Notes under the pieces: generated by a model
The model's database searches: none
What the model saw: the letters and a program-made list of their open reading frames with translations, nothing else
What the model was told of the DNA's origin: nothing
NCBI GenBank assembly: GCA_035196065.1
Contig: CP136575.1
Coordinates: 959,001 to 1,023,000, forward strand
Reading direction: 5' to 3'
From: Sphingobium sp.
GTDB taxonomy: Bacteria; Pseudomonadota; Alphaproteobacteria; Sphingomonadales; Sphingomonadaceae
Length of the DNA: 64,000 nt
Translations under genes and position numbers: made by a program
Part shown: piece by piece, positions 25,180 to 33,860 of the stretch
How the letters are laid out: every line of letters begins with the position of its first letter
Position numbering within the stretch: position 1 is the stretch's first letter

Positions 25180-28065
25180 ATGGCGATCTTCCATCTCTCG
25201 GTAAAAGTCATCAGCCGCGCCAGCGGGCGCAGTGCTGTTGCCGCGTCTGCCTATCGCGCAGGCGAACGGCTGCACGATGAGCGGCTCGACCGTGATCACG
25301 ACTTCACTAACAAGGACGGCATTGTTCATTCCGAAGTGTTGCTGCCCGAGGATGCGCCGCCTGAGTTTGCCGACCGGGAAAAACTCTGGAACGCGGTCGA
25401 GGCAGCAGAGAAGCGAAAGGACGCGCAGCTTTCGCGCGAGGTCGAGTTCGCAATCCCGCGCGAGATGAACAAGAGCCAAGGCATTGCGCTGGCCCGCGAC
25501 TTTGTGAAGACTGAGTTCGTCGACAAGGGCATGATTGCCGATCTCAACGTACATTGGGATATCGGCAAGGACGGGCTGGCCAAGCCGCACGCACATGTCA
25601 TGCTCACCATGCGCGAAGTCGGAAAGGATGGGTTCGGCGCGAAGATGCGCGAGTGGAACAAGGCTGAGCTGGTCGAGCAATGGCGCGAGCGCTGGGCCGA
25701 TCATGTCAATCAACGGCTCGCCGAACTCGACATCGACGCGCGCGTCGATCATCGCAGCCTTGAAGCGCAGGGTATCGACCTCGAACCGCAAGACAAGATC
25801 GGCCCGGCTGCCTCACGCATTGGCGGTCGCGGGCTTGAGGCCGAGCGCATCGAAGAACATCGCGCTATTGCACAGCGCAATGGCGAGCGGATCATCGCCA
25901 ATCCGAACGTCGCGCTCGATGCCATCACGCACGGCCAAGCCACCTTCACGAACCGCGATCTTGCCGTGTTCGTGCACCGGCACAGCGACGGGAAGGAGCA
26001 GTTTGACCGGGTGCTCAGCGCGGTGCGCGGATCGCCCGACTTCATCGCTTTGGGAAAGGACGGGCGCGGTAATGACCGGTTCACGTCGCGGCAGATGATC
26101 GAGACCGAGCAGCGCCTTCAAAACGCCTCGGAGCTGATGGCGGCGCGCGAGCAGAACGATGTCGATGCGAACGGCAGGGACGGAGCGTTGGCAGACGCTG
26201 CTGCACGCGGGCTTGTACTATCCGGCGAGCAGCGCACGGCGTTCACGCATGTGACCGACAAAAGCGGCCTGAGCATTGTCGTTGGATATGCCGGGACCGG
26301 CAAGAGCGCGATGCTTGGCGTCGCGCGTGAGGCTTGGGAGAGTGCGGGCTACGCCGTTCGTGGTGCGGCACTGTCCGGCATCGCTGCCGAAGGACTGGAG
26401 CAAGGTTCGGGCATTGCCTCGCGCACCATTGCCAGCCTCGAACATCAATGGGGGCAGGGCCGCGAGCATCTGACTTCTCGCGATGTGCTCGTGATCGACG
26501 AAGCTGGCATGGTCGGCACGCGACAGATGGAACGCGTGCTGTCCCATGCCGCCGATACGGGCGCAAAAGTCGTGCTGGTCGGCGACCCGCAACAGTTGCA
26601 GGCCATCGAAGCTGGAGCGGCGTTCCGCGCTATCCACGAACGGCACGGCGGCGTCGAGATCAGCGAAGTGCGCCGCCAACATGACGGCTGGCAGCAAGAC
26701 GCGACCCGGCACCTCGCCACCGGTCGAAATGGCCTCGCCATTCGTGCCTATGACGAAACCGGCATGGTCCATCCCGCCGAGACGCGGTTGGCCGCGCGCG
26801 AAGACTTGATTGATCGCTGGGATCGTGACCGGCAGGCCAGCACCGGTGATACACGGATCATCCTCACGCACACCAATGACGAGGTGCGCGAATTGAACGA
26901 AGCTGCGCGCGGTCGAATGCGCGCGAGCGGAGAGCTAGGTAACGATGTCACGTTGAAAGCCGAACGCGGCGAACGTGCGTTTGCTTCCGGCGACCGCATC
27001 ATGTTCCTTCGCAACGAGCGCGGCCTTGGCGTGAAGAATGGTACGCTGGGCATCGTCGAGCAGGTGACCCCGCAGCGTATGGCGGTGCGTACCGACGATG
27101 GGCGCGCAGTAACGTTCGACACCAAAGATTATGCGCATGTCGATCACGGTTACGCCGCCACGATCCATAAGGCACAGGGCATGACCGTGGACCGGACGCA
27201 CGTTCTCGCCACACCCGGCATGGACAGCCACGGTGCTTATGTTGCGCTATCCCGCCACCGCGAGCGCGTGGACCTGCACTATGGCCGCGACGACTTCGCA
27301 GATCAGTCGAAACTTGTTCGCACATTAAGCCGCGAGCGCGGCAAAGACATGGCGAGCGACTACAGCCCGGAACAGCGATTCGCCGAGCGGCGAGGGATCA
27401 CCTTCCGTCAACGCATCATCGAGGTCGCGCGGCAGTTGCCCGAACGGGCGAAGTCAATATTCGCCAACTTCCGACCGCAAACGCAGAAGCTGGAACCGCT
27501 GCCAACCGAACAGGCCGACCTGTCGAACCAGCGCCGTGCGGTTGAACGCTTTGCCCGCGCCGCCGACGATATGGCGAAGATGCGCGAGCAGGGTTTGCCG
27601 GTCCTGCCTCATCAGCGGGATGCGCTGGAGAAGGCAGGGAAGTCGCTCGACGCGATCAGGCCCTACGCTGCCGCCGATCTTACCAGCGCCTTGCAGCGCC
27701 AGCCTGAGCTCACTCGCGAAGCAGCCGATGGCCGCAGCCAGGGCGCGATCCGTGCGATGCAGCTAGAAGCTGAAATCCGCGTCGATCCTGTGCAGCGCGC
27801 CGACCGCTTCGTCAACGACTGGCAGCGGCTAGGGCAGGCACGCGCTGTCATGCAGCAGAGCGGTAACGACAATGGCGCACGCGTTGTCGCGGGACGGATG
27901 GCCGATATGGCGAAAGGTCTGGAACGCGATCCACAGGTGGAATCGCTGTTGCGCAACCGGACGCGGGAACTCGGTCTCGGCAAGGATATCGGGCGCGACT
28001 TGTCCCGCGACCTTGCCGCGTCCGTGTCGTTCGAACGGACCCGCTCGATTGGAATGAGCCTTTAG
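25180..28065 (+). CDS. traA: Ti-type conjugative relaxase/helicase TraA
   Basis: A 961-residue MobA/MobL-family relaxase fused to a RecD-like helicase. The relaxase part (about residues 1-230) has the catalytic Tyr25 (SAYRAGE), H125 and the metal-binding H137-x-H139 (KPHAHVMLTMR). The helicase part (about 345-740) has Walker A GYAGTGKS (about 368-375), the DEAGM box and a C-terminal ATIHKAQGMTVD motif with a UvrD_C-like fold. It would nick oriT just upstream, stay bound to the 5' end and unwind the strand. Ti plasmid TraA is about 1100 residues, so this is slightly short but appears intact. Confidence 0.94.
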   Translation: MAIFHLSVKVISRASGRSAVAASAYRAGERLHDERLDRDHDFTNKDGIVHSEVLLPEDAPPEFADREKLWNAVEAAEKRKDAQLSREVEFAIPREMNKSQGIALARDFVKTEFVDKGMIADLNVHWDIGKDGLAKPHAHVMLTMREVGKDGFGAKMREWNKAELVEQWRERWADHVNQRLAELDIDARVDHRSLEAQGIDLEPQDKIGPAASRIGGRGLEAERIEEHRAIAQRNGERIIANPNVALDAITHGQATFTNRDLAVFVHRHSDGKEQFDRVLSAVRGSPDFIALGKDGRGNDRFTSRQMIETEQRLQNASELMAAREQNDVDANGRDGALADAAARGLVLSGEQRTAFTHVTDKSGLSIVVGYAGTGKSAMLGVAREAWESAGYAVRGAALSGIAAEGLEQGSGIASRTIASLEHQWGQGREHLTSRDVLVIDEAGMVGTRQMERVLSHAADTGAKVVLVGDPQQLQAIEAGAAFRAIHERHGGVEISEVRRQHDGWQQDATRHLATGRNGLAIRAYDETGMVHPAETRLAAREDLIDRWDRDRQASTGDTRIILTHTNDEVRELNEAARGRMRASGELGNDVTLKAERGERAFASGDRIMFLRNERGLGVKNGTLGIVEQVTPQRMAVRTDDGRAVTFDTKDYAHVDHGYAATIHKAQGMTVDRTHVLATPGMDSHGAYVALSRHRERVDLHYGRDDFADQSKLVRTLSRERGKDMASDYSPEQRFAERRGITFRQRIIEVARQLPERAKSIFANFRPQTQKLEPLPTEQADLSNQRRAVERFARAADDMAKMREQGLPVLPHQRDALEKAGKSLDAIRPYAAADLTSALQRQPELTREAADGRSQGAIRAMQLEAEIRVDPVQRADRFVNDWQRLGQARAVMQQSGNDNGARVVAGRMADMAKGLERDPQVESLLRNRTRELGLGKDIGRDLSRDLAASVSFERTRSIGMSL

Positions 28066-28075
28066 GAGAAATAAA

Positions 28076-28849
28076 GTGGATAATGCCGATACCGAAGAAG
28101 TGATACTCGACATCGAGGCGGAGGCGGAGGCCGAGCCTCAGCCAAAACCCGCCACGGTCGAGAGCGACCCCGCTACCGAAGCGTTCGCAAGGCTTGAAGG
28201 TGAAATGGCCCTAATGCGGCGCGCGGTCCAGCATCTTGCCGCCGAGCGGGCGGACATCATTATCCCCGACTATGGGGCGACCCTGACGGAGATGACAAAG
28301 CGGCTCGAAGAGATGGTGGAAAATCTCGATTGCATCGAGGAACACCCGGCCATGCAGGTGACTCCCGATAGCTTTGGCAGGCGGGTCGAAGCCGCAGCAG
28401 AGGCGGCGCGGCGCGGCGATCAGGCGCGGATCAACGACGCATATAATGAGCTTCGGCAAGCGGCGCAGGATATGCGCGGTGTCACATCCCACGCCCGCAA
28501 TAGTGTGGACCAGCGCCGCACGGTGTTTCAGGCGGTCGGAGGCGGAGTGCTGGGCGGCATCCTGCTTTGGTCGTTCCTTCCCGGAACCATCGCCCGTTCC
28601 GTACCGGAAAGCTGGCACTGGCCTGAGCGAATGGCAGCAAGGATGGTTGGCGAATCGACGCGCTGGAATGCAGGCACGCGGCTCATGCGGAGCGAAAGCC
28701 CTCAGGCTTTGAATGCGCTTGTGCAGGCCGCCGACATGCTGCGCGACAATCGGGATGCGATTGACGTTTGCAGGAAATCTGCCGCAACTTCGCGGCAACC
28801 GGTGCAATGCAAAGTCAAGATTCGCGCTGAGAGTGAGCCTCGCAATTGA
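28076..28849 (+). CDS. DUF6118-like protein downstream of TraA
   Basis: A 257-residue protein with an acidic N-terminus (DIEAEAEAEPQP), a helical region (about 40-155) and one membrane segment (about 160-180, VFQAVGGGVLGGILLWSFLPG), then a C-terminal part with two late Cys. Start is GTG at 28076 with AGGAGA ten bases upstream. It follows traA by 10 bases and resembles the DUF6118 proteins that accompany TraA in alphaproteobacterial elements (recalled). Function unknown; a membrane tether for the relaxosome is possible. Confidence 0.65.
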   Translation: MDNADTEEVILDIEAEAEAEPQPKPATVESDPATEAFARLEGEMALMRRAVQHLAAERADIIIPDYGATLTEMTKRLEEMVENLDCIEEHPAMQVTPDSFGRRVEAAAEAARRGDQARINDAYNELRQAAQDMRGVTSHARNSVDQRRTVFQAVGGGVLGGILLWSFLPGTIARSVPESWHWPERMAARMVGESTRWNAGTRLMRSESPQALNALVQAADMLRDNRDAIDVCRKSAATSRQPVQCKVKIRAESEPRN

Positions 28850-28918
28850 CGCCAAGCGGCCTATTGTCCGATTTTCGGCTCCACCAAGACCCAGCACGGC
28901 CCGGTCAGTCCCAATCAA

Positions 28919-28939
28919 AATGTGGGAACGAATGTGGGA
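28919..28939. repeat. Direct repeats AATGTGGGA, possible integrase arm sites
   Basis: AATGTGGGA occurs twice (28919-28927 and 28931-28939), 12 bases apart, 58 bases from the 3' end of a tRNA-Glu gene. Short TGTGGGA-type repeats beside tRNA targets are typical arm sites of tyrosine integrases (recalled pattern). No integrase gene is present nearby. Confidence 0.45.
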
Positions 28940-28996
28940 TCAATTTTGGAAGTTCCACGATTTATTGTTTAGAAACAACAACATAAACCGCTTGAC

Positions 28997-29071
28997 TGGT
29001 GACCCCTACGGGAATCGAACCCGTGTTTCAGCCGTGAAAGGGCCGCGTCCTAACCGCTAGACGAAGGGGCC
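28997..29071 (-). tRNA. tRNA-Glu(UUC), copy 1
   Basis: The minus strand folds as a tRNA with acceptor GGCCCCT/AGGGGTC, D arm GTCTAGCGGTTAGGAC, anticodon loop CTTTCAC (anticodon TTC, Glu), T arm GGGTTCGATTCCC and encoded CCA. It is identical to copy 2 and is the downstream member of the pair. Its 3' end marks the edge of the mobile region. Confidence 0.96.
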
Positions 29072-29099
29072 AGAGCACTGTCGTGCAAGGCGTTCCACC

Positions 29100-29174
29100 T
29101 GGTGACCCCTACGGGAATCGAACCCGTGTTTCAGCCGTGAAAGGGCCGCGTCCTAACCGCTAGACGAAGGGGCC
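29100..29174 (-). tRNA. tRNA-Glu(UUC), copy 2
   Basis: Base-for-base identical to copy 1 including the encoded CCA, separated from it by 28 bases. Both are in the same orientation and probably share one transcript. Confidence 0.96.
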
Positions 29175-29243
29175 GCCACCGATGGAGCCGCGCCTTTACG
29201 GATTCGCCTGTAGCTAGTCAAGGTCGGCATTTGTCCGGTAGGA

Positions 29244-31007
29244 CTAATTTGCCAGCGCTATATCATCGATGTGCAATTCGGCCTTGGGCACCGACCCCCA
29301 GTCATCAACCTTTGCCCGACCGGCAAGCATATATTTCTGCCCGCGCTCGCCATGCAGCAGTCTTTGACCCAGTTCGGTTTCACCTTGCCGGAAAGCCATT
29401 GCCTTGAACGATGCCCCATCGTCGCCGGAGACAATTGCGCGGACATGATCCTTACCGACAATATCGCATTTGATGATCCGCACTGGGCCTGTAACAATGC
29501 GCGGTCCCGGCCAGCCTGTGCCATAAGGGCCTGCGCCGTCCATCGCTTCGATAAAGGCAGGCTGCAGGCCGCGCGGTGTAAGCAGTGCGTCGACAAGCAG
29601 CGATTTTTCCGCAGTGGCCCGCGCCACATCGCCCGCTAGCCTTTCATCAAGCCAGTCGGCTAGCCCGTCGACCATTGCCGCATCGATGGTCAACCCCGCC
29701 GCCATCGCATGTCCGCCACCCGCAACAAGCAGCCCTGCCTCACGCGCGGATATGATCGCCGCACCCAGATCGACCCCAGATACCGACCGTCCCGATCCCT
29801 TTCCGGTTCCGTCGGCATCGAGCGCGATGACGATTGCAGGCTTGCCGGTCTTTTCTTTGATCCTGCCCGCGACAATGCCAATCACGCCGGGATGCCAGCC
29901 CTCGCCGGAGACGAGTATGACCGAGCGGTTGTGCTGGCCGGCAAGCTGTAACTCGGCTGCCTCTTGCACGGCGGCTTCGATCGCGCGCCGTTCCTCGTTC
30001 AGCCGGTCGAGCTCCATCGCGATTTCGCGCGCCTCTTCCGGATCTTCGGTGGTCAGCAGGCGCACGCCCAAATCTGATTTGCCGACGCGGCCGCCGGCGT
30101 TGATCCGCGGGCCGAGAGCAAAGCCAAGGTCCGAACAGACCGGCGCACGGTTGAGACGCGCTGCCGCAGCAAGCGCGTTCAGCCCGATATTGCGCCGCGC
30201 CGCCATGACTTTCAGCCCCTGCGCGACAAAGGCGCGGTTGAGCCCTTTTAGTTGGGCAACATCGGCAACTGTACCCAGCGCAACGATATCGAGAAGATCG
30301 ACGAGCCGTGGCTCTGCCCGTCCATCGAAGAAGCCGCGCCCGCGCAGTTCGCGGACAATAGCTGCCGCCAACAGGAAGGCGACACCGACCGCTGCCAGAT
30401 GGCCATGTGCGGCGGCATCGTCAATTTCATCGAGCCGGTTCGGGTTTACCAGTGCAAAGGCCTGCGGCAATTCGACGGCGCATTTATGGTGATCGACAAC
30501 GATCACCTCGATCTCCGCTGCCTTGGCTTGGGCCAGTGCATCATAGGCCATCGCCCCGCAATCGACCGTAACGATCAGCTTGCTGCCGCGCTCACCTAGG
30601 CGGACGAGCGCTTCCCCAGACGGGCCATATCCTTCGAGCAGGCGGTCGGGGATATAATAGTCGGCGGTGAGCCCTAATTGGCGGAATAGCCGGATTAGCA
30701 ATGCTGCGCTGGTTGCGCCGTCAACGTCATAATCGCCGTAAACGGTGAGCGCTTCGCCAGATTCCACCGCGTCGGCCAGTCGAACCGCTGCCCGGTCCAT
30801 GTCGCGAAAGATCGATGGGTCGGGCATAAAGGCACGCAACGTAGGGTTGCGCTGCCGTTCAAGATCGTCGCGCGCTACTCCGCGGCCCAGCAACAATTGG
30901 GTGACAAGGTCATCGGGCGTGAAATCGGGGTCGCGGGCGTCTGCGCCATGCGTCCGCCACAACCACTTCTGCCCCAATATCGAATTTTCTACGATGATCT
31001 CGCGCAT
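29244..31007 (-). CDS. recJ: Single-stranded-DNA exonuclease RecJ
   Basis: The 587-residue protein has all DHH-family motifs: DYDVDGATSA (about 94-103), VDCG (about 148), DHHKC (about 172-176), GPRINAGGR (about 310-318) and the DHHA1 motif GGGHAMAAG (about 440-448), followed by the C-terminal OB-like domain. RecJ degrades single-stranded DNA 5' to 3' in recombination and mismatch repair. Length is normal. It is a chromosomal housekeeping gene and supports the view that the region right of the tRNAs is core genome. Confidence 0.96.
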   Translation of the reverse strand: MREIIVENSILGQKWLWRTHGADARDPDFTPDDLVTQLLLGRGVARDDLERQRNPTLRAFMPDPSIFRDMDRAAVRLADAVESGEALTVYGDYDVDGATSAALLIRLFRQLGLTADYYIPDRLLEGYGPSGEALVRLGERGSKLIVTVDCGAMAYDALAQAKAAEIEVIVVDHHKCAVELPQAFALVNPNRLDEIDDAAAHGHLAAVGVAFLLAAAIVRELRGRGFFDGRAEPRLVDLLDIVALGTVADVAQLKGLNRAFVAQGLKVMAARRNIGLNALAAAARLNRAPVCSDLGFALGPRINAGGRVGKSDLGVRLLTTEDPEEAREIAMELDRLNEERRAIEAAVQEAAELQLAGQHNRSVILVSGEGWHPGVIGIVAGRIKEKTGKPAIVIALDADGTGKGSGRSVSGVDLGAAIISAREAGLLVAGGGHAMAAGLTIDAAMVDGLADWLDERLAGDVARATAEKSLLVDALLTPRGLQPAFIEAMDGAGPYGTGWPGPRIVTGPVRIIKCDIVGKDHVRAIVSGDDGASFKAMAFRQGETELGQRLLHGERGQKYMLAGRAKVDDWGSVPKAELHIDDIALAN

Positions 31008-31008
31008 A

Positions 31009-31064
31009 AGCCCCTGTTAGCGCGCGTGCATGCATCCCGGCAAGCACGCGTATCGACAGGGGCT
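31009..31064. terminator. Inverted repeat between flavoprotein gene and recJ
   Basis: AGCCCCTGT (31009-31017) pairs perfectly with ACAGGGGCT (31056-31064), with a second pairing of CGCGTGC and GCACGCG inside. It lies between two genes of the same (minus) direction. There is no T-run, so it may be a terminator, attenuator or RNA processing structure. Confidence 0.4.
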
Positions 31065-31083
31065 ATATGTGGTGCGATTTCGA

Positions 31084-32055
31084 TCAGGCAGCAACCCGTT
31101 TGCGGACCGATTCTGCCTGCGCCATGATGTTCTTTACCAGATCGGCACATGTAGGAATGTCGTGGATCAGTGCCTGGCTCTGCCCGGTCGTCCAGATGCC
31201 GCCATCCAGTTCGCCATCGCGCAACACATTTTCGCGACCGCGCACACCAGCCATCAATTCCTTCACGTCAGCAAAGGTCTTGGTCGGGTCTTTCTGGATT
31301 TCTGCCACCTGTTCGGAAATGGCATTGCGCGCGACGCGGGCGGTGTTGCGCAAGGATCGGCCCACCAGAACGGTGTCCAACTCATTATTGTCAACGATCT
31401 GCTGTTTCACATTTTGGTGGATCTTCGCTTCCTGCGTGGCGCAGAAGCGCGTGCCCATATTCACGCCATCGGCCCCCAGTGCCAGTGCGGCGACAAGGCT
31501 ACGGCCATCGGCCATCCCGCCACTTGCGATGATCGGCGTATTGGGCAGGGCGTCGACCGTTGCAGGCAACAAAACCACCAGGCCAACATCATCCTCGCCA
31601 GGGTGGCCGGCGCATTCGAATCCGTCGATGCTGATAACGTCGACACCCTTGTTTACTGCCGACACTGAATGGCGCACGCTGGTGCATTTATGGATCACCT
31701 TGACCCCATTTTCCTTGAAGCGGGGCAGGTGGTCTGTCGGTGCACGGCCCGCGGTCTCTACGATTTTGACGCCCGATGCGATGATCGCCTCGCGATAATC
31801 GTCATAGGGAATGGGGTTGATCGAAGGCAACAGGGTGAGGTTCACGCCGAACGGCTTGTCGGTCAGCTTGCGGGTTTTTTCGATTTCATCGAAAAGCGCC
31901 TGCCCGCTTTCGAACATATGCGCGGTGATAAAGCCCAGCGCTCCCGCATTGGCCACAGCCGCAACCAGTTCGCCATAGCCTACACCGGTCATCCCGCCCA
32001 TAACGATAGGCGTTTCCACCCCAAACATTTCGGTGATGCGTGTCTTGATCGTCAT
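31084..32055 (-). CDS. Nitronate monooxygenase-type flavin oxidoreductase
   Basis: The 323-residue TIM-barrel protein has IVMGGMTGVGYGELVAAVANAGALGFITA at the N-terminus, the GFECAGHPGEDDVG loop with the catalytic-type His, and the phosphate-binding IIASGGMADGRSLVAALALGADGVNMGTRF. These are typical of FMN-dependent 2-nitropropane dioxygenase/nitronate monooxygenase proteins. I use the ATG at 32055 with a GGAGGA site; a longer frame to 32130 is not needed. Substrate is not known; many relatives act on alkyl nitronates or related compounds. Confidence 0.88.
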   Translation of the reverse strand: MTIKTRITEMFGVETPIVMGGMTGVGYGELVAAVANAGALGFITAHMFESGQALFDEIEKTRKLTDKPFGVNLTLLPSINPIPYDDYREAIIASGVKIVETAGRAPTDHLPRFKENGVKVIHKCTSVRHSVSAVNKGVDVISIDGFECAGHPGEDDVGLVVLLPATVDALPNTPIIASGGMADGRSLVAALALGADGVNMGTRFCATQEAKIHQNVKQQIVDNNELDTVLVGRSLRNTARVARNAISEQVAEIQKDPTKTFADVKELMAGVRGRENVLRDGELDGGIWTTGQSQALIHDIPTCADLVKNIMAQAESVRKRVAA

Positions 32056-32160
32056 TGTCGCTTTGATCCTCCAATAAAATTCATCCCGCCCTTGGTGCAG
32101 GGGCTTTGCGAAAAATGCAAATGCGAACATGCGCGTCCGCTCACAAAGGCGGAGCTAGCG

Positions 32161-33843
32161 CTAGATCGCTGCGCCAAAGGTCAGGGAAAAGCTCCGTGGC
32201 CGGTCACCCGGCTGGCTGGCAATGGGCCGCGCATAATCAAGACGCATCGTGCCACCGGGTGTCTTCATCGTGAGCCCGAAGCCGACCGACACGCGCGGCT
32301 TGGCCGAATTACCGGAAATGCTTTCGCCGGGCCGCAATGTGTGGCGATGCACGCCGAAAACCGAGCCTGCATCGACGAACAGGCTGGGCTGCAATCCGTA
32401 GCGATCGAATAGTCCGCCAACTGGGCCGGAAACCTCTGCGCGGGCGACATAGTAAGCGCGGCCGCCAATCGCGACATCCTGACCCGATGATGCCATTGCA
32501 GGTGACAGTTTTGGTCCGACCCCGCGCAGGTCAAAGCCCCGCAAGCTGGTATCGCCAGCATAAAAGCGATCAAACAATGGAACGGTGCGGCGATCGAGCG
32601 ATGCCATGTAGCCACCTTCTGCATCCAGCATCAGCGTCCACCGATCCGAGATGCCGATATGTGCGTCGCCGCCGATGCGTGTGCGGGTGAAGGGTGCGCT
32701 GCCGCCAAGGCCTACATCCTGCCCCAACCTCAACCGGTAACCGCGCATGACAGGCTGGTTCTGGCTACGCCGGTCATAGGCGGCGGTCAGGCTGAGCAGC
32801 GAATTGGTCGTCCAGCCGATTTCATCACACAATACGCTACCTAGCGTCGGAGCGTCGCAGATCGCATTCTTGCCGCGCATTCGGAACATATCACGTGACA
32901 GACGATAGCTTGCGCTGGTTGACCAATGATCCCCAAATTTGCGGGACAGTTGAACAATGAGGCCATAGGCACTTTGCGAAAAGGGCGACGTGCGCAGATT
33001 CTGGCCAAAGCCCCGCGCGGTGGTCCGGTGCGCGAACAATTTGGGCGCGAATGCGAGGCTGGTACCCAGAAAATTGCCGTCGCCATAGCCAGCCTCGGCA
33101 ATCTGCCGCAGTTGCGACCAACGGAAACTGGCGGCAAGTTCGCGGTTCATACCGCTGATATTCTGGCGCGAAATCTTTGTGCCGACACTGGCGCCTTCGA
33201 CTGACGAATATCCCGCCGATAAGGTGATGCCGCCGCGCGACAACAGACTGTCTGGCGTGACATCATAGGCCCCATATTCAAGATCCCGATTGCCGCCTTC
33301 CACATCGGCTGCAGATTCGCCCGACAATTTGTCCGCCTCGGTCCCAATGGTTTCACTGCGCGGTAAGGTTGCTGACAATGTCGATTGCACTGGGCGTTCT
33401 GCACTGACCGATTGCGCGGCGCCAAAGAACAGATAGCCGCCAATCTTGTAAGTGCCAGCCTCGTTCAACGTGGCAGTATCGGGCAGGGGCACCACCTGTT
33501 TCGGCGCATCGACGGCGGCCCATTCAACTGCGCGCGCGCCGGCAGCAGCTGAGCTATGCGGACCGGGAAGGCTAAACCTATTACTGCCATTGTCGATTGC
33601 GAAAAACTCGTCGGCTGCCCAAGGCGCAAAGCTGCGTCCGCTAGCTGAGCGGCCGGACATGAGCGGTTCGAGCGCTGCGCCATTTCGCTGGACCGATGCA
33701 GTGAAATCGCCACGTGCCTCAATCAGCCTCTCTATCGCACCATGCGGTGGCAGATACTGATGACCACAAACGGCGGCCAGACCGATCGTCGCATTTTGAG
33801 CCAATTGGCTGACCCCGCTGACCAGTTCGGTGCAGCCTGGCAC
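32161..33843 (-). CDS. Omp85-like outer-membrane barrel protein without POTRA domains
   Basis: A 560-residue protein. The C-terminal part (about 200-560) is beta-strand-rich and carries FYAGDTSLRGFDLRGVGP and a closing F-G-L-T-M-K-T-P-G-G-T-M-R-L-D-Y-A pattern of BamA/TamA/FhaC-type (Omp85) barrels. The N-terminal 200 residues are not POTRA-like and lack an obvious signal peptide. It starts with GTG 17 bases after the HlyD stop and belongs to the luxR-ABC-HlyD operon. A role in inserting or passing a secreted protein at the surface is inference. Confidence 0.65.
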   Translation of the reverse strand: MPGCTELVSGVSQLAQNATIGLAAVCGHQYLPPHGAIERLIEARGDFTASVQRNGAALEPLMSGRSASGRSFAPWAADEFFAIDNGSNRFSLPGPHSSAAAGARAVEWAAVDAPKQVVPLPDTATLNEAGTYKIGGYLFFGAAQSVSAERPVQSTLSATLPRSETIGTEADKLSGESAADVEGGNRDLEYGAYDVTPDSLLSRGGITLSAGYSSVEGASVGTKISRQNISGMNRELAASFRWSQLRQIAEAGYGDGNFLGTSLAFAPKLFAHRTTARGFGQNLRTSPFSQSAYGLIVQLSRKFGDHWSTSASYRLSRDMFRMRGKNAICDAPTLGSVLCDEIGWTTNSLLSLTAAYDRRSQNQPVMRGYRLRLGQDVGLGGSAPFTRTRIGGDAHIGISDRWTLMLDAEGGYMASLDRRTVPLFDRFYAGDTSLRGFDLRGVGPKLSPAMASSGQDVAIGGRAYYVARAEVSGPVGGLFDRYGLQPSLFVDAGSVFGVHRHTLRPGESISGNSAKPRVSVGFGLTMKTPGGTMRLDYARPIASQPGDRPRSFSLTFGAAI

Positions 33844-33860
33844 GATTACCCCACTTTCGC

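Noticed and set aside
28713-29060. Plus-strand frame ending in GDPYGNRTRVSAVKGPRPNR
   Set aside because: The C-terminal part is antisense translation of the tRNA-Glu gene, a well-known annotation artefact; the rest overlaps the DUF6118-like gene in another frame.
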